From the NCBI GenBank assembly GCA_034620365.1, contig JAQGEQ010000084.1:124001-188000 (forward strand): 64,000 bases of DNA. Direction: 5' to 3'. Positions 53,680 through 64,000 of this stretch are shown piece by piece. Origin of the DNA: Pegea sp. RAD2-039 (taxonomy: Eukaryota; Chordata; Thaliacea; Salpida; Salpidae). A program made the translations under genes and the position numbers. The notes under the pieces were generated by a model. That model had not been told where the DNA came from, searched no databases, and worked only from the letters and a program-made list of their open reading frames with translations. Every line of letters starts with the position of its first letter. Within the stretch, counting starts at the first letter, position 1.

Positions 53680-54121
53680 GATTTATCAAATATATATTTT
53701 TAAAACTGAAAAGTAGATTTATCTAAATATAATTTTTCATTGATAACAGAGATATCATATTAAAAACATTTAATACAAAATTTTAATAATTGTTATCAGT
53801 TTCCTTATATTTTATTAAAACAATTTTAATGTAAAAAATTATATTTTTTTAATAAAAGTTATTTTCAAGTTTTTAGTATATCTTTAATGAAATGTTTTTA
53901 TTAAGAATATTTTAGTAAAGGTATACCAGATTTTGATTACAAATATCTAAATACAAATAGCCTAAATCATTTTATTTAAAATTAATTGTTTCAACAAAGT
54001 AATAAACAAATTAAGATATACTTAAAATACCAACGACATAATATATTTTTCAATAATAATTTCTAAATAGAAAATAATCAATTTTATATAACTTAAAAAA
54101 CATTTATCATTATAAATACAT

Positions 54122-54198
54122 ATTTATTTATTTCAATAAATGCGAAGGAGGGTGCCTGAAGAGAGCACCTTCCGCTAAAACACATTCTCACAAATATT
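54122..54198 (+). repeat. Hairpin repeat, copy 1
   Basis: About 75 bp: ATTTATTTATTTCAATAAAT, then GGAGGGTGC (54147-54155), a 9-nt loop, then GCACCTTCC (54165-54173), then ACACATTCTCACAAAT. The arms pair with one mismatch. A second copy lies about 400 bp downstream. Confidence 0.85.
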
Positions 54199-54524
54199 TG
54201 ATTTAAAAATAAATGAAATCGAATAGATTTAATGCCAGCAGAATAAAATTTGCAATAATCGAAAAATTTTATCTATAACGTAGAATCTGAATAAAAGAAA
54301 CTCATGCTTTAACTAAAATGGAATTTTACTAACTTGAAACCGATTTTAAATAAAGCTATAAAAGTCATTCGAGCTACATTATAATCATATTAAAATGTAA
54401 ATTAGTTATCTTACTTACAAATTGATTAAAATTTAAAATATAAACTCAGTATTTGTATTTTTTAAGCATGGAAAATTTTTACAACTAAGATAAAAACTAG
54501 AATATTATTATTTTTAATAACTAG

Positions 54525-54598
54525 TTTATTTATTTCAATAAATACAAAGGAGGGTGCCTGAAGAAAGCACCTCCCTCTAACTCACATTCTCACAAATA
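54525..54598 (+). repeat. Hairpin repeat, copy 2
   Basis: Same layout as 54122-54198, nearly identical over about 70 bp: TTATTTATTTCAATAAATAC, GGAGGGTGC (54549-54557), loop, GCACCTCCC (54567-54575), then CTCACATTCTCACAAAT. Confidence 0.85.
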
Positions 54599-56803
54599 AT
54601 ATATATTAAGTCAGAATAATAAATAAAAAATTAAGGCTCAAACTAACAGTATCAATTTTTGCTTATTAGGGTTATTATGCATAATTTAATTTCTAAAATG
54701 CTCAAAATTTACTATCTTAGGCTTAAGAAAAAAATGTTTAGAATAAATTTAATGAGATATGTTTTCCAATTTATTCAATGAAATAGAAGTATTTTTGCTT
54801 CAGATATATAAATCTAATTATTGAAATATTTGAAAACTATAGAAAGTTGTCAGTACTTTGTTTTACAATTTTGTAGAAAAGCAAAAGGAAATAAATGAGT
54901 AGAATCATTATGTGTAAATCAAATAAAGATATTTTTATATTGACTTTAAAATAAATCCTCGAAATTATATTTTTAAGCGTTTAAATTTAAGTGCTCAAAG
55001 TAAGCAAAATATTTTCATTCAAAATGAGAAAAATTTGTTGTTTAAAAATATTATTTACTCCTTTTATTTCAAGAAAATTTAAAAACAATTTCTATAGCGC
55101 ATTTTTTCAACTTACCAGCTTAGAATTAAACAAAATATCAAACAAATTTTTTATTATCAAATATTTGTAAATAAATGCTGAGTAAATACACTGTTTAAAA
55201 TAAGTAAAGCTTATAAAATATTTGTTGAAATTTCCATCTAATTCTTTTTACCTTTGTTGTAACGTTATGTCGCTGAAACTTATCTATTTTCTACTATAAA
55301 CATTTTTTATAAGAGTTTTTGTTGTCTATTATTAGATTAACTTTGCTTTTAGTCTTTTAAAAATAGTTTATTTTTAAATCAATTTTATTTATTGTCATTG
55401 TAATAAATATATTAATATATATTATATTAAGTATGTGGGTTTTTATCGAAATTTTTTCCTTCTATTTATTCATTTTATATTTATAAATGTACATTTCAGC
55501 TAAAAACAAAATTTAATTAATAGTTAACAAACTTTTGTTTTAATGGATAGATATTAAAGAGAAGCGATTAGATAGAAAAACGAAAGCTAGCTTTTTTTCA
55601 TTTTCATTGGTAGTAATAACAATATTTATAGGCATAAAAACAATATTTTTAGCCAGAAATATTCCCAATTTGTTTGTCTCTTATGCTTTGAGCTATCATG
55701 ACTTTATTAGGCTAGTTATTTGCTGATATGAGTTTTAAAATTCAATAAAGTATCATAAAAAATATTAAAGTATTTATGGTATAAGCTTTTAAAATGTCGA
55801 CAAAACTTGAAATGATATCAATTTAAAATGTATTATTTGTCGAAGTTTTTGAGATATTATATGATTTATACAAATATTTATTTTTATTTATATTTGTTGT
55901 ATTAAGATTATACTAAAATCAGTTTTTAAGTCTTTTTCCGTTTATTTATGCTTAGAAATATAAGTTGTTTTGAAAATGTTTTAATTTAGTTCTAAATCGA
56001 TTTTTGAAACAATTTTACATTTTTAGTCTCATTTCATCGAAATTAGTTGTAGTATAAGCTTCTAAATTTGTTTTTTGTAAATATAACAAATAGATTTTAA
56101 AAAATAATTTCAAACTTTTGAAATGCTTTTAATGCAGTTTTATTTTTTTGGCATTCTTAAAAAATGTTGAATAACCTTTTTCATTGCACAATGTAAATTC
56201 TATTTATTCTAAAATTCTTATTTCCCAAATCTGACTAGCTATCTACTTTACATCATTAGCTTCTTTAGTTTTCATTTAGTAATAACAATATTTGCTTCAT
56301 TTCTTTATTCATTAAGTATTTGAAAAAGTGATGTTAAAATAAGGTTTGATGTTTATGAAAAGTTATGAAATTAGTTAAGTGTAAATTACTAAGAAAATTT
56401 GCGGCTATTTGCAGCTTATAAATGTCACGAAGATACCTAGAATAAAAGTTCAATGTCAGAAATAGAGTTATAATAAAATAATTAATTAAATCAAATCACA
56501 AAAATGTTCTTTGATCTCAGCAAAACTGCTGTTATTAAAGGAACAGGACTTAAGTGCTTGCCAAGTATAGAAACTAGTCAGAAAATAACTGAACTTATTA
56601 TTTTAAATCATAAACTCTGGGAAAGTTTGATCTTAAGTTAGTATTTTTCAATCAACTTGTGTCTGATGGTTGACGTCATGGAGGTATCTGCTTTAGCTCA
56701 TATATTTGACAAACAACTTATTTGATTAGATTTCTCAACAAGTTAGTTAATACAAGGACGTGTTTTGTTGAACAGCAGCTTGTTTTAAAGTTGTAGTCAT
56801 ATT

Positions 56804-57372
56804 ATGCCGTTTATAAAGCCACCTGCACCATTTTTAAAAGTGATTTTCTTCAACTTTGATGTGAGTTTCGAATTGATAAAGTTTTGTCATGGTGAAATTG
56901 GAAAGGAAATAAAAGTAAGATCAGAAAAATAGTTTTAAGAAGCTTATTTGAGACCTTACAGATTGAAGCTTGGAACGGTAATTTTTCATTTGATAAAAAC
57001 AAGAATTTCTACAGAGATGTCGATATTTGTGTCTTTGATCCGTATCACAAAACTGAGATAAAATCGTTCTCAAACCTCATTAATTACTCACCTCAAGGTA
57101 AGAGAAGAAAAAGCTTTTAAATGTCATCAGCTTCTACTTACAGTTCGATTTCTACCCGCAAATATGACGTCATCAACTTTCGAGCGTAAGTTACAATCAA
57201 TTAATTCGGCGTAGTTGACTCCTAAATGAATCTAGGTGACGTCATCAACACGATATCAGAAAATCTTGCTAAAAAGCCGTTGAAAGCAAGAAGACAAAAC
57301 TTATCCCTGTGCTGTGATAAGCTCGACACCAAAAACACCACACAATGTTACCAACGAAACGGAATCGCGTAA
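56804..57372 (+). CDS. Unrecognised 141-aa protein upstream of GPB5
   Basis: Four short exons with agreeing phases: 56804-56914, 56962-57097, 57144-57185 and 57236-57372. The start MPFIKPPAPFLKVIFFNFDV is partly hydrophobic but not a clean signal peptide. The middle has KIEAWNGNFSFDK and YRDVDICVFDPYHK. The last exon has a basic stretch PLKARRQ and a CC...C end (LSLCCDKLDTKNTTQCYQRN). The splice signals and phases argue for a real gene; the function is unknown. It ends only 127 nt before the GPB5 start. An upstream exon may be missing. Confidence 0.5.
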
Positions 57373-57463
57373 TAGTTGTCATGGCAACCGTTCTGAGTTC
57401 ACCTAAACTCGTGCGAGAGACTCTCTAAACTTCTTTTTTTATCAGTCACGTGATTAATCGCAA

Positions 57464-57471
57464 TATAAAAG
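57464..57471 (+). promoter_or_regulatory. TATA box of GPB5
   Basis: TATAAAAG at 57464-57471, 28 nt before the GPB5 start codon. A CACGTG E-box lies at 57447-57452. The 5' UTR would be only a few nt to about 10 nt if the start site is 25-30 nt downstream. Confidence 0.5.
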
Positions 57472-57498
57472 AGTTTTTTGAAAATTGTAAAAATAAAA

Positions 57499-58016
57499 AT
57501 GAAGATTTTATCATCTATCATTCTGATCTTTTTCTTTTGTCGCTTACATGCCACTATTGATGAGGTGGCTCCTAAAGACCTTCTTCATTTCCTTCCCAGC
57601 TACAACCTGTCGGCTCCAATGAAGTCTCCGGGACGAAAAGTCATCGAGTTTCTTGATAAGCGACAGACTGTATATGAGTGTAATAGATGCGCGATTAAAG
57701 ATCAGAAGTTCAAACTGAAAGGATGTCATCACGAGATCACACTCAAGACCTGCACCGGAAGTTGCTACAGTGCCCAGGTCAGTACTAAAACGTGATTGGC
57801 TGTTCATTGATCCTTTTGATTTAGAGAATTGATGAGACCCTGCAGTTGAGATCTATCCACCCAAGCTGTGTACCCTCCCACTACAAGTTCAAGGCGTGGA
57901 CCGTTCCCCTTGATTGTTCTGATGTTGTGTTTACTTTGGATATTCCGGAAGTGACGTCATGCGTTTGCTCGAGATGTAACCAGAAGATACATTATTGTCG
58001 GATGTTTCATGGCTGA
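57499..58016 (+). CDS. GPB5: Glycoprotein hormone beta-5-like subunit
   Basis: A 156-aa secreted cystine-knot hormone subunit, partner of GPA2 in thyrostimulin-type heterodimers. Exons 57499-57777 and 57825-58016 (47-nt intron, phase 0). Signal peptide MKILSSIILIFFFCRLHA; a pro-region with an FLDKR basic site precedes the knot. The knot reads CAIKDQKFKLKGC, then CTGSC, HPSC, VPLDC, TSCVCSRC and IHYC. Cysteine order and spacings (C-x15-C, C-x14-C, CxCxxC, x6, C) fit GPB5. The two extra cysteines that close the vertebrate beta seat-belt are not needed in GPB5. AATAAA at 58043-58048. The Met at 57499 is taken because the reading frame upstream has no ATG. GPA2 lies convergent at 59210-58721. Confidence 0.85.
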
Positions 58017-58720
58017 TTTATTTGTTAATCATTTTGATGAAAAATAAAAAAAGTTTTCAAAATTTTTTTGGTTTGATGAATGAATATTTTTATAAGCTAT
58101 GACTCTGCAAGCTGTTTTACGCCAAAGACAAGAAACTCTCTTATAAAAAAACCTAGTGATTGATGACCGAAAGATGTGCAGTTGTTAGACGCGTCTATTT
58201 TGGCGATAGCGTTTTGAATAATAAAAAAAACAAAAAATATTAGTCAAAAAGTTGTTGGTTTCAATTGATAAATTTGATATAAAAAAGGTTTGAATTCGGT
58301 AAATTGTTTTCTATTTATTTCTTTCTTTCTGACTTTCATAACTCTTTTGTTGATTAAACCAAATTTATTTTGATTTCAAAATCTCACTCTAGCTTTTAAG
58401 GAGTTTTAGAGATTCAAATCGTTAGTGACACGTCATCAACCTTATAAATCATGTGTCTTCAGACAACATCGACGATAACGTCATAGCTAAGAGTTAAACA
58501 TTTAAGAGGTTGAAACAAAAATATATAAAAAGAATAAAGTTAGTTTTTTAAAATGACTTATTAAAACATTATTAGCTTATTTTTCTCGCTTTCTCTAGAT
58601 AAACACCTAGGCTTTATTTGAACTACAAAATATCAAACTTTGTAAAGACTCTACTAACATCTCTCAAATACCTGACAACAATGATTTATTTATAAACAAA
58701 TTTATTTGTACAACAATCAA
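58017..58720. other. Convergent spacer between GPB5 and GPA2
   Basis: Plus-strand AATAAA at 58043-58048 for GPB5, and minus-strand signals (TTTATT) at 58685-58690 and 58701-58706 for GPA2. No other gene seen in the 704 nt. Confidence 0.6.
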
Positions 58721-59210
58721 TCATTTAAGACTACAGCTTCTACATCGACATGATAACGCCGAAATCACTTTCTTCTTATGATTTTGACCATTATTACATT
58801 TCAGAGTAATATAGAGCTGAAAAAATGGCTATAAATACTCAGAAAAACTTTTAGGTTTAAATAACTTCTTTGGATGAAACCATAGAACAACAGCTAGATT
58901 TAGTTGTGAAGAGCGTCTCTTCATATGTCAGAGCTTTTAGAGCTTGAGTTGGAAAGGATTGAGATAAGCAGCATCCGAGACATATATTGACATTAATTGA
59001 GACCTGCTCACAGCCATCAAATTTGGTTGTCAACTGACGACCTGTAAAGTAAAGAAAATATAAGATAATAGCACTATAAATAGTTTTAATCGTAATTATG
59101 TTTATAACAAAGTTTGAACCTGTCACTTGACAAAAATTAGAAGCAACAAGTAAGCTCTCATGATAGATCACCAAACATCCGAAGAAAAAACATTTAACTG
59201 ATAATTTCAT
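58721..59210 (-). CDS. GPA2: Glycoprotein hormone alpha-2-like subunit
   Basis: A 120-aa secreted cystine-knot subunit (human GPA2 is 129 aa). Exons 5' to 3': 59210-59120, 59041-58866 and 58816-58721; phases 1 and 0 agree. Signal peptide about 1-24 (MKLSVKCFFFGCLVIYHESL). The knot follows the GPA2 plan: GCEQVSINVNICLGCCLSQS (GC...C.G.C.S), then FPTQ, SSCC, LYITLKC and LSCRCRSC near the stop. The CC pair and the final CxCxxC are the family's fixed points. GPA2 and GPB5 are known to be neighbours in several animals, which supports both calls. Function: heterodimer ligand for a leucine-rich-repeat GPCR (known from the family). Confidence 0.88.
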
Positions 59211-59859
59211 TTTTTATAATCAACAAATTTGTCTCAAAAAATGAATAAGTTTTAATATAAGACCACAAAATGATTGAGCTGATCAATAACAAATAAGAAA
59301 ATGTTGAAATAAAGTTTGATGTGTTTCATTTCTACCTTTTTTATACAAATTATCGAAAGTTCAAATAAAAGAAAAGAAAAAAATCAATTGTGAATGTAGT
59401 GATGGTGCTACTAGACGGTAAACCCAATAATTGATTTAACAAAAAATGTGTTCACTAGTAAAGCATTTGAACAGAAATTAAAGTTTTAGATAACAAACGA
59501 AGTATTAAAATAATTAAACAATCTGAATGTAGAAATATGAACAAAGCTTTTAAACTCAAAACAATAACTCGTGATTAAAAGTCAATTGTTGTTTACAGAT
59601 ATATGTGTTTTCAGTGCTTCTAAAGATGAATAACCAAAGCTGAATAATCATACAAGGAAATGCGACATGATGAATAAAAAGATGGAATCACAGTTTATTG
59701 TCTTTGTGGTAGGCACGTTCGTGACTAAATAAGCCATCAGCGAGTGGCACCCAGGGCTGCATCTCTTACAGAGGTGTGGCGAATACATGGGTGACATTGG
59801 ATCCTTATCTTCTTTTACCTGCAGTAATAGCTTTAGCTCACAAAAAATGTTGACTCCTT
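59211..59859. other. Intergenic region
   Basis: GPA2 promoter side, AT-rich; then 59690-59859, richer in G+C, with no long open frame. Probably repeat debris, not identified. Confidence 0.4.
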
Positions 59860-60130
59860 GTTACAGGTTCTTCTCTATATGAATGATCTGCAACAAGTCT
59901 TTGAGACAAATGAGAGTTCGCCATGTAAAGTAACTTTGGGCTAAAAGATTATTTTCTATTCTGGGGATATGATCGACGCAACAAAGTCTGTATTTCTTGA
60001 GTGAGAGCTCTTAGCTCTAACATAAACAGTGACATAGGATGGAATCATCTAAACTGGAATTATGTAAAGAATTTTTGGAGGCAGCCTTGATAGAAAAAGT
60101 CAAGAAGTCTCAAATGACGGCCCTATAGGA
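59860..60130 (+). mobile_element. Possible decayed LINE fragment
   Basis: Read on plus, VLLYMNDLQQVFETNESSPC followed by KVTLG, a stop and KIIFYSG resembles the YINDL...KLFADDxxxYS region of Jockey/CR1-type reverse transcriptases, with the catalytic box lost. Only a short stretch can be read, so this is tentative. Confidence 0.4.
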
Positions 60131-61086
60131 CCAAAGATTTGGATCCGAACAGGAGCATGCTCAGTTCCGTAAAAGTTATTTCTTCGTCTTGAGCTCTTTT
60201 TTACCCCAAATTATTAATATTATCATCAAATGTTATTATGCTGCCAAGATACTTGAAGGTTTGAGTCGTTTGCTGTTAAGGTGGTATGAGGATGACGGTA
60301 TTAATCACATGGAGCAAGTTGGTGGAGAACTTCCGTCTTTTGAAGGAACACTTCAAGTCCGAAGAGTCGTACATTTAACTGATTAGAGATTGGTGGCGTT
60401 TATGTTATATTAACTTCTTTGTTAGATTCCGCTGAAAATGTAGGAATCCGACTCTGTTTACAAAGTTGATCAACGAAAAAATTAATTATAAAAATGCTCT
60501 GTATTGCCCGGGGGTCATCAGAATAATACAGTTTTCGAAAACTTCTCTTGCTGACGTTAAAAATTTCAGCAGTGACTTTTGAAGATAATCCCCGATTGTA
60601 ATGTCTCTTTTCCTCACATTTGAAACAATAACAGCAAGTAAAGATGAATAACCCAGCTGCAAGCGCACAGAAAGACTAATTAGAAAGCAGCGCGAGTACC
60701 ATAGAGAAGTATGAAAGTCAATAGCATAGTGATGAAGATAATATCTGGAAGCAACATTCAAGGTTCAGCTTGTAGGCAATCTAAGACTTTCTGAAAAAGT
60801 CGACTTTACTGTTGGTATAAAGAACAGCACCTCTAAGCTGACTAATTGTCGATTGGATTATAGGAAAAATTGTAAAATTATATTGTTTTGAAGTTGAGAA
60901 GCATTTCAATTTGTTTTATAATTTCAAAGATAAGTTGATGTAAACAAATATTAGTCTAAAAAAGAACAAAAATATTCTGCAACTTGCACTTCAACATTTT
61001 TACAAATTATTTTTAACTGTTTAGTACAATACTCTGAAACAAAATAATAAACTGAATCATTTCATTAAATTTATAACTTTTTTCTA
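60131..61086. other. Intergenic region
   Basis: Two open frames (60189-60386 + and 60486-60761 -) have no recognised motif. They may be remnants of mobile elements. No supported gene. Confidence 0.35.
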
Positions 61087-61410
61087 GGGCCTGCTTCAGC
61101 CTGTAAGCCAGGGCAGAAGTTATAGATATTCAGTTGTTGTCCATGCAGCAGGATTCCACCCTCCACGCCAACAAAGTTTGCGGTGGAACAGAAGGACTGA
61201 TGCAGCTGCGCCTGGTTGACGTCACAGGAGTTGCCAGAACAACACTGAGTACAGCGACAAACTGCCTACCAGGCTCCACCTCTGACTTTAAATTTGGAAT
61301 TTTGCGTCTCCCAGAAGTGTTGTCATTAACCAGACTCACCTGGGTTTTTTATGGACTGTTCCTTATCCCAAATATCCGATCTGGCTCCAACCCGGCACCT
61401 TCCATGTTTT
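61087..61410 (-). mobile_element. tRNA-derived SINE, reverse copy
   Basis: The reverse complement carries the 3' half of the tRNA head with B-box-like GGTTGGAGCC (61392-61383), then the shared body (GGAGACGCAAAATTCC, then GTACTCAGTGTTGTTCTGGC and GCTGCATCAGTCCTTCTGTT). It ends with GAAGCAGGCCC (61097-61087). It differs from copy 1 by small deletions. Confidence 0.85.
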
Positions 61411-62794
61411 AGGCAATGTTCAGAAATGATTTATAAAATTATCCTATATCTTTGAATAATATCAAAATCAATAAAAACTAAAAAGCTTTAAGTTTTGAAG
61501 CGACTTGAGTTTGTATCAATAATACAAAAGTTGCTATATATCAAAATTTGAATTGTTTAAAACTACTCTAAATTAAAAAAAGTTTTTCTTCTGTTTTTAT
61601 CCAATCATTTAAATTGTTTTGTTTCTACTTTTAAATCTATCTTTTTAAAAACTTTTTTTTTGTTTTTTTTATAGTTTTTTTCTAAATCTGATAAAAAGGT
61701 TGCTTTTCAGCAGATGACTTGTTCAAGTAGTTGTACCTTAAATCCATTTTTTCTGAAGCTTGTCCGCTTACCACCACAAAGAGATCTACTATCGAATCCA
61801 TGAGAGTCTTAAAGGTATTTTGTTGATAATTGTACTTCTCTGTAACCATTTATTGTTTGATTTTTAACATTTATCAAATGTATTTGTTCGTTGTAACTAT
61901 AGAATAGCTCTCTAAGTGCTACGTTTAGATTAGTCCATCTACTTTCTTTACCATTTGAATCTGAGAATTCCATTTGCTAAATATTTGTAACTTGTGTATA
62001 TCTCTCAATACATTCGAGTTTTATTGAACTGAATATTTTACACTTTAGGTCAACCCCTCAATGGAACTGACTTTTTAGCTTCACTTTAGTCATTTAAGTC
62101 TATTTAGTCATTTAAGTCGGTTTCAGAATGACGTCCTACTTCACGCCTTGGTTGCTAGCCGGAGTTGGAAATTTTGTGGAAATGTTGCTGAGTTGGGAGC
62201 TGTAATCATACACAAGATGAATTTAATCAACTTGAGGGACTAATACTTGCCAAAGAAGTGTAAATTTGTCAAAAAATTTCCCGCAGAAATCAGCCAGTTA
62301 GTGATTAGTAAATACTTTCTTCGATGTGAAAGCGCGCGAGTTCTCTATAAAGAGTGCTAATTGGTTGTGACGTCATCGGATGTGAATGCTGTTTGTAGCT
62401 TTGAGTTTTTTAATTTTAGGCTCCTTTGAGCTTAGAAAACATAAAATTGAGAAATTTGAATATCCAGCAGCCAGAGACTTCTTTTTAGATTTTGGGTTCC
62501 TTTTCTTGAACAACTAGAAGCTTCTAGATCTTTTTCGAGATTACTTCAAATCTAGTGACAAAACTTGACAAGATATAAATAAAACTTCTTCTCAATACTT
62601 CATAGAGAATTACGTTCAATCTGAAGACGATAAGAGCGAGAAAAAATTTCAAATATACAATTTAAGTGTTCAAAATATATAAAGCTTTTCAAAAATGAAT
62701 TTGTTAAAGTTTGATTAGAATATTACAACTGGTTGAACAAGCTTCACATTCATGTCCGATTTGGGTGAAGAAGACAAAGTTACATAAAAGTTAC
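61411..62794. other. Intergenic region
   Basis: AT-rich, with a less AT-rich block at about 61710-61810 and another at 62100-62400. Only short frames (25-30 codons) are present. No supported gene. Confidence 0.4.
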
Positions 62795-62897
62795 CCATGC
62801 AGCAGGATTCCACTATCCACGCCAACAAGGTATGCAGCGGAAGAGACAGCTGGCGTCGCAGGAGCTGCCACAACGACACGGAGTACTACTTCACAAA
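62795..62897 (-). mobile_element. SINE fragment, reverse copy
   Basis: CCATGCAGCAGGATTCCACT, then CCACGCCAACAAGGTATGCA, then CACGGAGTACTACTTCACAA. It is the middle of the SINE body in reverse orientation, matching 61140-61265. Confidence 0.8.
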
Positions 62898-63586
62898 CAT
62901 AGTTAGCTAGAGTTACAAATTTGGGTCATTTTTTTAGAACTAAATTTTTATCTTTAGTTTTTTGACAAATAAATTTCCAATAATTTTGTTTGATTTTGTG
63001 TGAAAATTTTTAACATTTTTAAAAATCCTATTTAATAAAGCTTCTATCAAAATCTTTAATCTAAAGTTTGGATCTTTAATTTTCATTTTAAAAAAGTTGA
63101 AATTTATATCTTTTTTATCAAATAGTTGTAATAAAAAAGTAAAATATCTTTTTTCCAAAAGTTTTTTCAACTAAATATTGAATTTGTTATAGATGTAAAT
63201 CAAATAAGTTTTAAGTTAATTTCAGTTCAACGATTATTAAAAGTGTTCAAAATATTTTTAAGGAAGTTTTATAGCAAAGTCAAAAATCGAAATACACGAA
63301 TTTTTGCTGCTAGATGTCTGCAATCATTAAATAAATTTCTCCTTTTTGAAAAAAAGCTTTCTTTTCATCTTAAAGTGAAGAACGTCACAAAAAGATCGTA
63401 AATGATCTAATCAGTCTGTAAGAGACATTGGTAAAATCGAAATTTTTGATTTTTAATGAATTCTATTTCAGTTTGAAAAGATTCGAAAATTAAATAATTC
63501 AATTCTGCGACTGAATCCTCCTAAGCCGTCACAAAATCGCGCTTTTTAAGTTTCTTTTCGCATTATTTCATGAATAATGATATAAG
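62898..63586. other. AT-rich intergenic region
   Basis: Long A/T-rich DNA. The minus frame 62940-63170 is a Lys/Asn/Ile-rich chance frame. Nothing supported. Confidence 0.45.
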
Positions 63587-64000
63587 GGCCTGCTTCAAAA
63601 ACGGCCATGTGGGATGTGCTATGAGTGTTAAAAGCTTATGTTAAAAAAAACAAGAGCTAAATGCACATGACGCATGAAATGGATGATAAAGCCTTTAGGG
63701 TTTCTTTTTCTTCAAAGCTGGTTTTTCTTCTCTCTTCTTCAGTTGTTTGTGAAGTCGAGAACGCCATTTAGAGCGATCTGCTTGAATATCTTCCCAAATT
63801 ACTGGTATTGATGTTGAGCGATTTCATATCGCGTTTACAAGTAGAACCGTAGACAGGGACGGCCGATGTTGCATTTGCCTTTAGATAGCTCCCCGTACAA
63901 CAGATCTTCCTTCCATCCGACGAACGTGTCTGAGCCAGTGAAGCCTTTATTTGTCTTGCTGTTCATTGTTGTTAGACCAGTGCACCTTAAGGCTTTTTTG
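63587..64000 (-). mobile_element. RTE-like LINE, 3' part (runs off the window)
   Basis: The reverse complement carries LRWLGHVRRME-like text in broken frames (about 63950-63905), then DMKSLNINTS-like and DRSKWRSRLHKQLKKREEK (about 63780-63720). The 3' end is GAAGCAGGCC (63596-63587). It is the same family as 15932-17470, with shared text such as ACGGCCATG and GATGTGCT near the 3' end. Confidence 0.78.

Larger units (their letters stand above)
53680..56803. other. AT-rich intergenic region with two hairpin repeats
   Basis: Contains the repeats at 54122-54198 and 54525-54598. Otherwise long A/T-rich DNA with no supported gene or RNA. Confidence 0.5.

Noticed and set aside
60486..60761. 91-aa minus-strand frame
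   Set aside because: No recognised motif, no partner exons; it lies in a repeat-rich region and is likely element debris.
61130..61412. Overlapping frames of 69 and 92 aa on both strands
   Set aside because: Both lie inside the reverse SINE copy and are accidental.
62124..62205. Short open frame starting MTSYFTPWLLAGVGN
   Set aside because: Only about 26 codons, and no partner exon with matching phase could be found.

Overview
This is a eukaryotic, animal window. It is AT-rich, the genes are split by canonical gt-ag introns that are mostly very short (about 40 to 60 nt), and the gene set is metazoan: a fatty acid-binding protein, Na+/K+-ATPase alpha, MCFD2, DRC12/CCDC153, FANCD2 and a GPA2/GPB5 hormone pair. 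The thyrostimulin-type pair and the LRP-like receptor fit a bilaterian invertebrate. I cannot assign a phylum from this window alone. Most gene models below were rebuilt exon by exon; splice phases agree at every junction unless an entry says otherwise.

Layout. 0.4-1.0 kb: FABP (+). 1.9-2.3 kb: a tRNA-Val-derived SINE. 4.3-8.8 kb: a 962-aa membrane protein with two YWTD propellers, EGF, HYR, Sushi and a TM helix (+), convergent with Na+/K+-ATPase alpha (13.56-9.34 kb, -). 15.9-17.5 kb: a decayed RTE-like LINE (-). 20.0-22.2 kb: an RNA-binding protein joining a ZC3H14/Nab2-type N-terminus to a PABPN1-type C-terminal half (+). 22.5-23.3 kb: PRADC1 (+). 24.4-24.8 and 27.4-27.8 kb: two paralogous two-TM proteins with PY-like motifs (-). 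31.5-32.8 kb: DRC12 with a SINE in its first intron (+). 33.8-34.5 kb: a dead LINE (+). 35.3-36.4 kb: an unrecognised secreted protein (+). 40.4-41.6 kb: MCFD2 (+). 43.35-48.36 kb: FANCD2 (+). 52.3-49.65 kb: DDX24 (-). 53.7-52.5 kb: ZNHIT2 (-). 56.8-57.4 kb: an unrecognised small gene (+). 57.5-58.0 kb: GPB5 (+), tail-to-tail with GPA2 (59.2-58.7 kb, -). 59.8-64.0 kb: gene-poor, with LINE and SINE debris.

Functional links. GPA2 and GPB5 are the two subunits of one heterodimeric cystine-knot hormone and sit next to each other. The other genes are unrelated housekeeping, ciliary, secretory-pathway and genome-maintenance genes. The items most worth a second look are the Nab2/PABPN1 fusion, the receptor's domain order, a FANCD2 that lacks the usual mono-ubiquitination lysine, the SINE/LINE tail sharing, and several small dispersed repeat families (one able to form hairpins).
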